Source: Sphingopyxis sp. YR583
Lineage (GTDB): Bacteria; Pseudomonadota; Alphaproteobacteria; Sphingomonadales; Sphingomonadaceae
Length of the DNA stretch: 64,000 bases
NCBI RefSeq assembly: GCF_900108295.1
Contig: NZ_FNWK01000001.1
Coordinates: forward strand, 1,302,001-1,366,000
Direction of reading: 5' to 3'
Both the position numbers and the translations under genes were made by a program. The notes under the pieces were generated by a model. The model saw nothing but the letters and a program-made list of their open reading frames with translations, had not been told where the DNA came from and ran no database searches. Shown one piece after another: positions 35,074 through 42,337 of the stretch (positions within the stretch are counted from its first letter, which is position 1; each line of letters opens with the position of its first letter).

Positions 35074-36035
35074 CCGGTGCATGGACCTGGCACGGCGGCG
35101 GCCTCGAAGCCGCCAAACGCCGCTTCGGCGGCGACGACTGGATCGACCTGTCGACCGGCATCAACCCGCACGCTTGGCCCACGGGCGCGATGGCGTTCGA
35201 CTGGCAGCGCTTGCCCGACACGAACGCGCTGGCACGGCTCGAGGTCGTCGCGGCGAGCTATTTCGGCTTGGCCGCACAGCATGTCTGCGCGGTCCCGGGC
35301 ACCGAAATCGGGCTGCGCCTGGTCGGGTCGCTGATCGGTGGCCCCGCGCAGCACATCGCCCCCAGTTATCGCACCCATGGCGATATGATCCACGACACTT
35401 CGGCCATTGAAGCCTCGGCTGCGCAAAATTCGACCGGTAACCTGATCCTCGCCAACCCCAATAACCCAGACGGGCGCACCGTGGGCGCCGAACGGGTTCG
35501 GACGTTGCTCGACGGCCGGGATGGCTGGCTCCTCGTCGACGAAGCCTTCGCCGACGTCGACCCGGCGCATAGCGTCGCACCTTCGATCGACGACGCACGG
35601 CGACTGATCGTCTTTCGTTCGTTCGGAAAATTCTTCGGCCTTGCCGGCCTCCGGCTCGGCTTCGTGCTCGCACCGCAAGCCATTGTCGCGGCGCTGCGCG
35701 AACGGCTCGGCGCATGGCCGCTGTCGGCGGCGGCAATCGCGATCGGCACCGCGGCCTATGCCGATGCCGACTGGATCGCGGCCACGCGGCAGCGCCTGCC
35801 CGAGGAAGCGGCAGCACTTGACGCGGTGCTGGTACGGAGCGGATTCCAGCCCATCGGCGCCTGCCCGCTCTTTCGCCTGATCGAGACGGGCGACGCGCAC
35901 GCACTGTTCGAACGGCTCGCGGCGCGCGCAATCCTGGCCCGCCCCTTCGCAGACCAACCGCACTGGCTGCGCATCGGTCTCCCCGCCGACGCCAACGCGC
36001 TCGCCCGGCTCGAAGCGGCGCTGACCGATGGCTGA
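35070..36035 (+). CDS. Threonine-phosphate decarboxylase-type aminotransferase fold protein
   Basis: A 321-residue class I/II PLP enzyme. The N-terminal WHGGGLEAAKRRFGGDDWIDLSTGI region is typical of CobD/CobC proteins of B12 synthesis, NPNNPDGR and the PLP lysine in FRSFGKFFGLAGLRLGF are intact. It should supply (R)-1-amino-2-propanol phosphate for the nucleotide loop. In Salmonella naming it is cobD, in Pseudomonas naming cobC, so no symbol is assigned. It overlaps cobS by four bases and cbiB by eight. Confidence 0.9.
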   Translation: MTGAWTWHGGGLEAAKRRFGGDDWIDLSTGINPHAWPTGAMAFDWQRLPDTNALARLEVVAASYFGLAAQHVCAVPGTEIGLRLVGSLIGGPAQHIAPSYRTHGDMIHDTSAIEASAAQNSTGNLILANPNNPDGRTVGAERVRTLLDGRDGWLLVDEAFADVDPAHSVAPSIDDARRLIVFRSFGKFFGLAGLRLGFVLAPQAIVAALRERLGAWPLSAAAIAIGTAAYADADWIAATRQRLPEEAAALDAVLVRSGFQPIGACPLFRLIETGDAHALFERLAARAILARPFADQPHWLRIGLPADANALARLEAALTDG

Positions 36036-36966
36036 GCCGGTCGCGCTAACCGCGCTTGCGCTCGACGCCGCGTTCGGCTGGCCGCGCGCGCTCTATCGCT
36101 GCATCGGCCACCCGGTCGGGCTGTTCGCGCATATCATCGATGGATGTGAGGCGCACTGGAACCGCCCCGAAAGCAGCTTTACGAGGCGGCGGATGCTCGG
36201 CGCGCTGACGCTGGCCCTGCTGCTGCTGGTCACCGCCGGCATCGGCTGGACGGCACAGCAAGGACTGCTTCGCATCTTTGGCGGCTGGGGCTGGATCGGC
36301 GTCGCGATCCTCACCTGGCCCGCACTCGCGCAGCGCAGCCTGTTCGACCATGTCCGCGCGGTCGGCGAGCGGATCGACGCGGGCGACCTTGCCGGCGCGC
36401 GCGATGCCGTCGGCATGATCGTCGGCCGCGACACCGCAGCGCTCGACGAAAGCGGCATTGCCCGCGCCGCTATCGAAAGCCTCGCCGAAAGCTTTTGCGA
36501 CGGCGTGGCGGCGCCGCTCTTCTGGCTGCTGCTGCTCGGCCTGCCCGGCATATGGGCGTATAAGGCGGCGAACACCGCCGACAGCCTGATCGGCCACCGC
36601 GAGGAACGCTGGCGCGCCTTCGGCTGGGCGGCGGCGCGGTTCGACGATCTTACGAACTGGATTCCGGCGCGGCTGTCGGGATTGCTTCTGTGCCTCGCGG
36701 GCGGCGGCGGATGGCGCATAATGAAGCGCGACGCCCGCAAACATGCCTCGCCCAACGCCGGCTGGCCCGAAGCGGCGATGGCGGGCGCACTGGGGCTTCG
36801 GCTCGCGGGGCCGATCGCCTATGACGGCGTCATGCACGACAAACCATGGATCGGCGACGGAGCAGAGGGCGCGGGCGGCGAAGAGATCGATCGCGCGCTC
36901 GCCATCTATCTGCGCGCCTGCCTGTTCCTCTGGCTGATCGCAGGGGGTGCATTATGGCTGCGCTGA
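36028..36966 (+). CDS. cbiB: Adenosylcobinamide-phosphate synthase CbiB
   Basis: A 312-residue membrane enzyme that attaches the aminopropanol arm to adenosylcobyric acid. Marks include RDTAALDESGIARAAIESLA, SFCDGVAAPLFW and the conserved KAANTADSLIGHREERW and DARKHASPNAGWPEAAMAG blocks. Four to five helices are visible. It overlaps the preceding gene by eight bases and cobQ by thirteen. Confidence 0.95.
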   Translation: MAEPVALTALALDAAFGWPRALYRCIGHPVGLFAHIIDGCEAHWNRPESSFTRRRMLGALTLALLLLVTAGIGWTAQQGLLRIFGGWGWIGVAILTWPALAQRSLFDHVRAVGERIDAGDLAGARDAVGMIVGRDTAALDESGIARAAIESLAESFCDGVAAPLFWLLLLGLPGIWAYKAANTADSLIGHREERWRAFGWAAARFDDLTNWIPARLSGLLLCLAGGGGWRIMKRDARKHASPNAGWPEAAMAGALGLRLAGPIAYDGVMHDKPWIGDGAEGAGGEEIDRALAIYLRACLFLWLIAGGALWLR

Positions 36967-38411
36967 TGCTGCAGGGCACCGGGTCCGACGTCGGCAAGTC
37001 GGTGCTCGTCGCTGCGCTGTGCCGCGCCCTGACCAACCGCGGCCTCACCGTCCGGCCATTCAAGCCGCAGAATATGTCGAACAATGCCGCGGTCACCGCC
37101 GACGGCGGGGAGATGGGCCGCGCGCAGGCGCTTCAGGCGATTGCGTGCCGCGCCGAACCGCACAGCGACATGAATCCGGTGCTGCTGAAACCGCAAGCCG
37201 ACCGCACCTCGCAACTGATCGTCCACGGGCGCGTCCGCGGGACGCTGGGCAGCGGCAATTTCCGCGAAGCGCGCGGCGCGCTGATGACCGAAGTGCTGGA
37301 AAGCTATGAGCGGCTGCAGAGTCAGTGCGATATCGTGATCGTCGAGGGTGCAGGGTCGCCCGCCGAGATCAATTTGCGCCAGGGCGACATCGCGAACATG
37401 GGCTTCGCGCGCGCCGCCGACGTGCCCGTCATACTGATCGGCGATATCGATCGCGGCGGGGTGATCGCGTCGATCGTCGGGACACGCATGGTGATCGAGC
37501 CCGAAGACGCGGCAATGATCCGCGGCTTCCTGATCAACAAGTTCCGCGGCGACCCCGCGCTATTCGATGATGGGTATCGCGAGATCGAGCGGCGAAGCGG
37601 CTGGGCGGCCCTTGGCGTCATCCCCTGGCTGAGCGCGGCCGCGCGACTGCCGAGCGAGGATGCGGTGATCCTCGAACGCCCAGCCGACCCGCGCGAAGGC
37701 CGCAAGCTGATCGCCTGCCCGATCCTGCCGCGCATCTCGAATTTCGACGATCTCGATCCACTGAAGCTCGAGCCGGGGGTCGAGATCGTCATGGTCCCGC
37801 CGGGCCGGCCGATTCCAGCGGAGACAGCCGTCATCATACTGCCCGGATCGAAGGCGACGATCGCCGACCTCGCCGCGCTGCGGGCCGAGGGGTGGGACAT
37901 CGACATCATGGCGCACCATCGCCGTGGCCGCCTGATCGTCGGGCTGTGCGGCGGATATCAGATGCTCGGCCATCGCATCGCCGACCCCTTGGGGATCGAG
38001 GGCGCTGCGGGAGACGTCGAAGGGCTCGGCCTGCTCGATGTCGAAACGACCCTTTCTCCCGCGAAGAGGTTGCGCCATGTGGACGGAACGGCGCTGGGGG
38101 CGCCGGTCGCAGGCTATGAAATGCACATGGGGGAAACGCGCGGACCCGGCACCGAAAGGCCCTTTGCCTTTCTCGAAGGCGCTGCCCGCGACGGCGCGAT
38201 CAATGCCGAAGGCAATGTGATCGGCTCCTATCTCCACGGCGTTTTCACCTCACCCGAACTGCGTCGGGCGCTACTCTCTCGAATCGGCGTCGCGGGTGGT
38301 GGGCGTGACTATGCGACCGACGTCGATGCCGCGCTCGACGACATTGCGGCCGAGTTTGCGGCACACGCCGATATCGATGCCATGCTGCGGATCGCGGGAG
38401 TCGGCGCATGA
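36954..38411 (+). CDS. cobQ: Cobyric acid synthase
   Basis: A 485-residue glutamine amidotransferase that amidates four carboxyl groups of adenosylcobyrinic acid a,c-diamide. The N-terminal dethiobiotin-synthetase-like P-loop is GTGSDVGKSVLVAAL, followed by FKPQNMSNNAAVT. The C-terminal amidotransferase domain shows LCGGYQMLGHRI with the nucleophilic cysteine and SYLHGVFTSPE with the catalytic histidine. Start is the ATG inside cbiB. Its substrate comes from the corrin-ring pathway, whose genes are not in this window. Confidence 0.95.
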   Translation: MAALMLQGTGSDVGKSVLVAALCRALTNRGLTVRPFKPQNMSNNAAVTADGGEMGRAQALQAIACRAEPHSDMNPVLLKPQADRTSQLIVHGRVRGTLGSGNFREARGALMTEVLESYERLQSQCDIVIVEGAGSPAEINLRQGDIANMGFARAADVPVILIGDIDRGGVIASIVGTRMVIEPEDAAMIRGFLINKFRGDPALFDDGYREIERRSGWAALGVIPWLSAAARLPSEDAVILERPADPREGRKLIACPILPRISNFDDLDPLKLEPGVEIVMVPPGRPIPAETAVIILPGSKATIADLAALRAEGWDIDIMAHHRRGRLIVGLCGGYQMLGHRIADPLGIEGAAGDVEGLGLLDVETTLSPAKRLRHVDGTALGAPVAGYEMHMGETRGPGTERPFAFLEGAARDGAINAEGNVIGSYLHGVFTSPELRRALLSRIGVAGGGRDYATDVDAALDDIAAEFAAHADIDAMLRIAGVGA

Positions 38412-38932
38412 GCCGGTCGTCGCTGTTCGTTCTCGGCGGCGCGCGGTCGGGCAAGAGTCGTTATGGACAGGGGCGCGCCGAAGCTGCGGGCAACGGTCTC
38501 ATCTTTGTCGCGACCGCCGAAGCCTTTGACGAGGAGATGCGCGAGCGAATCGCGCGCCACCGGGCCGACCGCGATGCGCGATGGACCACCGTCGAAGCAC
38601 CGCGCGACCTCCCCGCGGCAATCGATGCGCTGAATGAGAAGGACGCGATCGTCCTCGTCGATTGCCTGACGCTCTGGGTCTCGAATCTGCTGCTCGCCGA
38701 TGCCGACATCGCGCTCGCCAGCCGCCTATTATGTCAAACAATCAGCCGCTTCGAAGGAACGCTGATCCTTGTCGCCAACGAAGTCGGCCTTGGTATCGTG
38801 CCCGACAATGCGCTCGCGCGCGCATTCCGCGACGCAGCGGGACAACTCAACCAGTTAGTCGCGGCGACGGCGGACGAAGTGGTATTGCTCACCGCCGGAC
38901 TGCCCCTGACACTCAAGCCACGCGGGGGTTAA
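38408..38932 (+). CDS. cobU: Bifunctional adenosylcobinamide kinase/guanylyltransferase
   Basis: A 174-residue enzyme that phosphorylates and then guanylylates adenosylcobinamide. The P-loop is GGARSGKSRYGQ, the guanylylated histidine is in ARHRADRDARW, and VDCLTLWVSNLL and NEVGLGIVPDNALARAFRD are diagnostic. Also written cobP. It is the last gene of the riboswitch operon; the next start is 86 bp away. Confidence 0.96.
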   Translation: MSRSSLFVLGGARSGKSRYGQGRAEAAGNGLIFVATAEAFDEEMRERIARHRADRDARWTTVEAPRDLPAAIDALNEKDAIVLVDCLTLWVSNLLLADADIALASRLLCQTISRFEGTLILVANEVGLGIVPDNALARAFRDAAGQLNQLVAATADEVVLLTAGLPLTLKPRGG

Positions 38933-39018
38933 AGCGCCAATTTCCCCAAATGTGCTGAATCGTGCGTTTACTATCGTCATGAAGCATATCCTCACGCCGC
39001 CACGTCAAATCGGGCCGC

Positions 39019-40092
39019 ATGAGAAAGCATGCCCATCTTGTCGTTGGCGAGTCGCGGTGGTTTCCTGTTTCCGCCGTCCTTGCCGCTGCTGCGCTGACAC
39101 CGTCGGCCGCCCACGCCTCATCGAAGCTGTTGAACGACAAGTCGTTGGCGGACAGCAAGGCGGCGTGTCCTGTCGCCGCGAGCTTTGCGCCGGCCGCGCG
39201 GGCGGACATCTCACGCGCCATATTGGGCGGCGCACCGAGCGCGCTCGACCGCATCCGCGCCGACCAGCAGGCCATTGCGGCGCCCGCGGTCACCCCGGCA
39301 TCGCCGATCACGGCCGGATTGGACGCTTTCCCCGTTCGCCATACGCTCGAACCCGCAAGCCGAACCCCGATCTCCTTTGCGCCTGCACCAAGCTGCGGGA
39401 CGCCGTCGAGTTTCGCGCCGCTGACCGAAACCGCCGAATATGACCCAAGCGCCGAGCTTGGCACCCGCGCGATCCCGGTCAAGCGCACACGCTTCGACGA
39501 TCGCTGGGATCATGTGCGCCGCGCGGCGCCCGCCGGACTGATGCAGAGCAAGCTGCGCAGCGCGAACGCCTCGTCGGGACTGGCAGAGCAGGATCTGCTC
39601 GCGCGCGTCAACCAGTGGGTCAATCGCGAGATCGCCTATGTGAACGACGACCGCAATTACCGTCAGCGTGATTTCTGGGCGACCGCCGAACAGACGCTCG
39701 GGCGCGGCAAGGGCGATTGCGAGGATTTCGCGATCCTGAAGATGCAGATGCTGCGCGCCGCCGGAATCGATGCCGACCGGATGAAGCTGGTGCTGCTCCG
39801 CGATCTTGCCGCAAACGCCGATCATGCCTTTCTGCTCGTCCAGACCGATGCCGGAAAGGTCGTGCTCGATAATGTGACCGACCGGCTATACGACGGCAGC
39901 CAGTCCAATTCGGTGCGCCCGGTGCTGTCGTTCAGCGAGAACCGACGCTGGGTCCACGCCTATCGCGGCACCCAGTCATCGCCAAATCTCACCGCAATTC
40001 CGGCGTCGCAAAAATCCTATACGCTGGCGCTCAACAATCAGCGTTCGGTGAGCGCCGATCCGCTGACCTTCAAGACCGGCTTCAGCAAGTAA
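39019..40092 (+). CDS. lapG: LapG-like periplasmic transglutaminase-type cysteine protease
   Basis: A 357-residue exported protein of the bacterial transglutaminase-like cysteine proteinase family. After a hydrophobic signal region (FPVSAVLAAAALTPSAAHA) there is about 100 residues of variable sequence, then the protease domain with catalytic triad C234 (GKGDCEDFAILK), H269 (ADHAFLLV) and D284 (VLDNVTDRL). LapG releases LapA-type adhesins from the surface when c-di-GMP falls. The last 55 bp overlap the 3' end of the convergent chimeric gene. No lapD-like c-di-GMP receptor is seen in the window. Intact by sequence; its present substrate is unclear. Confidence 0.88.
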   Translation: MRKHAHLVVGESRWFPVSAVLAAAALTPSAAHASSKLLNDKSLADSKAACPVAASFAPAARADISRAILGGAPSALDRIRADQQAIAAPAVTPASPITAGLDAFPVRHTLEPASRTPISFAPAPSCGTPSSFAPLTETAEYDPSAELGTRAIPVKRTRFDDRWDHVRRAAPAGLMQSKLRSANASSGLAEQDLLARVNQWVNREIAYVNDDRNYRQRDFWATAEQTLGRGKGDCEDFAILKMQMLRAAGIDADRMKLVLLRDLAANADHAFLLVQTDAGKVVLDNVTDRLYDGSQSNSVRPVLSFSENRRWVHAYRGTQSSPNLTAIPASQKSYTLALNNQRSVSADPLTFKTGFSK

Positions 40093-41321
40093 CTCAGCAC
40101 CGATTTCTTGCCGGTCACGATTTCGACATCGCATAGCATGCCCGGGGTGATCGGCAGCCGCCGCCCGTTCGAGGTAAGATAGCTGTTCGTCGTTTCGACA
40201 ACGACGGTGAAATAGGCCTGCCGCTCGACCTCGTCATAGATGCTGTCGGCCGACACGCGCACGACCTTGCCCTTGAGCCCACCATAGATCGAGAAATCAT
40301 AGGCGGTGACCTTGACGTTCGCAGGGTCGCCGACCTTGATGAAGGCGATATCGCGGGGCGTAACGCGCGTTTCGATCAGCAATTTATCGCCGAGCGGCAC
40401 GATCTGCATGATCTTTTCGCCCGCATTCACATTGTCGGTGACGACGACGGTGAAGGGATCGGTCAGATTGTTGTTCGCATTGGTGTTGTCGGTCAGCGTG
40501 TAGCTGTAACCGATATTGCCGGGCGTCAGGCTGGTGATCGTCAGCTGGCCGAGCGGCGTCGTGATGACCTGACCAACCGCCGTGATGGCGGTGCCGTTGA
40601 TCGTCAGCGTGTCGAGCCCGTCGCCAGCGTCATAGACGATCGAGCCGGTCGTGGTTTCGCTGTTCGCGGCGCTGTTGCTGCCGGCAGGCTCGTTGCCGCG
40701 CGCCGGCAGGCCCGCTTCGTTGACGCTTGCGGTCGCGGCGGCGACCCCCGCCGGCTGGTCGGGGGTGACGATGACGATCGTCGGTTCTTCATCGGGAACG
40801 TCGGGCAGCAGCTCGCGTTCTTCGGGCTGCGGAAAGGCAAGCTGCGTGTAGGGCAGCAGGTCGCCCAGCGCATAGGCATCCTGGATCGGGCCTTCGGGGT
40901 CGGCGAAATTGCCGCCCGAGCTGCGGACGCCGGCTTCGGGGTTCAATTCGCCGAGATTTTCCAGCAGCTGTGCGACCGTGCTCGCCGGCACGGTATCGCC
41001 ATCGACGACGATTGCCGGAACATCGACCGCGCCGCCGGGAATGATGAATACCTGTCCGTTCGGCAGCGTGATGACAAGGTCGGTGCCCGATATGGTGATG
41101 TCGTCGATCGACGCACCCGCGGGCAACACGATCCGGCCGCTGGCATCGGGAACGAGGATCGCCTGGATCGCCAGCGGCATGGCCGTGGCGGCGGCGGTGA
41201 CATTCGCTGCGGCGGTCAGAAACTCGCCGCCCGCGACGGCCCGGTTCGACGGCTCGCTCGATGCGCTGTCGCGCTCGGGACCGGTCATTCCATTCCGCGC
41301 CGGATTGTCGAAAGCATCCAT
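40038..41321 (-). CDS. Chimeric protein: LapA-type adhesin N-terminus fused to T1SS membrane-fusion-protein C-terminus
   Basis: An open frame of 427 residues made from two unrelated parts. Residues 1-180 resemble the membrane-retention region of sphingomonad giant type I adhesins (VITLPNGQVFIIPGGAVDVP; GDTVPASTVAQLLENLGE; PEGPIQDAYALGDLLPYTQL), and 224-296 form one VCBS-like repeat (SIVYDAGDGLDTLTINGTA; GYSYTLTDNT). From about residue 297 the sequence becomes the C-terminal domain of a HlyD/LapC adaptor: GEKIMQIVPLGDKLLIETRV, TPRDIAFIKVGDPANVKVTA, YDFSIYGGLKGKVVRVSADS. The adaptor lacks its membrane helix, lipoyl and coiled-coil parts; the adhesin lacks its body and secretion signal. The join is near 40425-40440. 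The start has GAGGGAAATTGAC upstream. Probably a deletion relic, expression unknown. Confidence 0.85.
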   Translation of the reverse strand: MDAFDNPARNGMTGPERDSASSEPSNRAVAGGEFLTAAANVTAAATAMPLAIQAILVPDASGRIVLPAGASIDDITISGTDLVITLPNGQVFIIPGGAVDVPAIVVDGDTVPASTVAQLLENLGELNPEAGVRSSGGNFADPEGPIQDAYALGDLLPYTQLAFPQPEERELLPDVPDEEPTIVIVTPDQPAGVAAATASVNEAGLPARGNEPAGSNSAANSETTTGSIVYDAGDGLDTLTINGTAITAVGQVITTPLGQLTITSLTPGNIGYSYTLTDNTNANNNLTDPFTVVVTDNVNAGEKIMQIVPLGDKLLIETRVTPRDIAFIKVGDPANVKVTAYDFSIYGGLKGKVVRVSADSIYDEVERQAYFTVVVETTNSYLTSNGRRLPITPGMLCDVEIVTGKKSVLSYLLKPVLKVSGSALTER

Positions 41322-41813
41322 GTCAATTTCCCTCGAACGCACCTCGCCCTGCCGCAAAAGCGGCACAGCAAAATTGTCACCAATGTCAGTGCGACCCACT
41401 GTCCGAGCGACTCGGACCTTCCCCACCCATTAGGAAGCATGGATTCTCGAGACTCCGCAAGCGCGTTAACACATTTTTAGCAATGGCTAATTTGTGCCGA
41501 ACGGCTGCACATCGAGGTCCAGCTGAAAAAATGAAATACGATGCTTATTCAATGCTATAAAATTGAGCAGAGAAGCTGATCATGGGGTGAGGCAATTCAA
41601 GACGCGTCCCAATTCGAACCATAACTTAACGCGGCTCGTCGCAAACATTTGCCGCACATCGTGGCCGATTGGCCCGATTCTTTGCGCCCTGCCAACTTAG
41701 CGAAACGCAGCGGGGCACGAGTAAGACGCCCCGCTTGCACCACTGAAAATCGCTTGGGAAAAAATGCAATATTAAAGGTTCTGCGCGATGACTGTTCGCT
41801 TGAGGAGGTGTTG
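41322..41813. other. AT-richer intergenic region between the chimera and the PilZ gene
   Basis: About 490 bp without a convincing gene. The stretch 41440-41660 is clearly richer in A and T than the surroundings (for example TTAACACATTTTTAGCAATGG and ATAAAATTGAG), as expected for promoters of the divergent chimera and PilZ genes. Short open frames here lack ribosome sites and family resemblance. Confidence 0.6.
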
Positions 41814-42302
41814 GTGAGATCCTTGCTGGCCCATATCGCGGCTCCGGTCGAAACGCCCGATCGTCGGCGGACCGAGCGGCGGACGCTTCGGCTCGATGTC
41901 GCCGCGCGTTCCGCGACCGACGAGGCGGCCGTGGTCATCCGCAACCTGTCGCGAACCGGTCTGCTGATCGAGACCGACGCCGCCTTTTCCATCGGTGAGA
42001 CATTCCTGCTGGTCCTGCCCGAACTGGGTGCCGCGCCAGCGCGCGTCGTCCGCAACGACGGCCGGCTCTTTGGCTGCGAGTTTCTGACGCCCGTCCCGGC
42101 GAGCGCGATCAGCGCAGCCCTGCTCCGAGCACCGCATGACGGCGAAGCGGACGATGTCGCCGAGGGCATGCCGGCGGGCGACACCGAGGGACTCTATGCG
42201 CGGCGGCCAAGTGCGATCCTGCTTACCGCGTTGACGGCTCTGTTTACCGGCGTGGTCCTTCTTTTCATCTTTGCGTTAGTCTCGCTGAACTTCGCCGACT
42301 GA
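41814..42302 (+). CDS. PilZ domain protein with C-terminal membrane helix
   Basis: A 162-residue protein starting at a GTG six bases after GAGGAG. The PilZ c-di-GMP-binding signature is present in both parts: RRTERR (residues 18-23) and NLSRTG (44-49), followed by the beta-barrel core (LIETDAAFSIGETFLLVLPE; FGCEF). A single hydrophobic helix occurs near the C-terminus (about 135-157, LTALTALFTGVVLLFIFALV). A tail-anchored PilZ protein between two adhesin-related genes suggests local c-di-GMP sensing; no partner can be named. The stop lies inside a 17-bp palindrome shared with the convergent autotransporter gene. Confidence 0.85.
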   Translation: MRSLLAHIAAPVETPDRRRTERRTLRLDVAARSATDEAAVVIRNLSRTGLLIETDAAFSIGETFLLVLPELGAAPARVVRNDGRLFGCEFLTPVPASAISAALLRAPHDGEADDVAEGMPAGDTEGLYARRPSAILLTALTALFTGVVLLFIFALVSLNFAD

Positions 42303-42334
42303 GCCCCGCGCCGTCGTCGGCGCGGGGCTCAGTC
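42297..42334. terminator. Perfect 17-bp palindrome between convergent genes
   Basis: GACTGAGCCCCGCGCCG, loop TCGT, then CGGCGCGGGGCTCAGTC is a perfect stem of 17 bp. It includes the PilZ stop codon and ends four bases before the autotransporter stop. It probably ends transcription of both genes, although it lacks T-runs. Confidence 0.75.
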
Positions 42335-42337
42335 GCA

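Noticed and set aside
34354..36035. A gene fusion of cobS and the decarboxylase
   Set aside because: A long frame covers both, but it is the wrong frame for cobS; the two real genes simply overlap by four bases.
40038..41426. The chimera considered as an ordinary HlyD-family adaptor
   Set aside because: It lacks the N-terminal membrane helix, lipoyl and coiled-coil regions, and its N-terminal part matches adhesin sequence instead.
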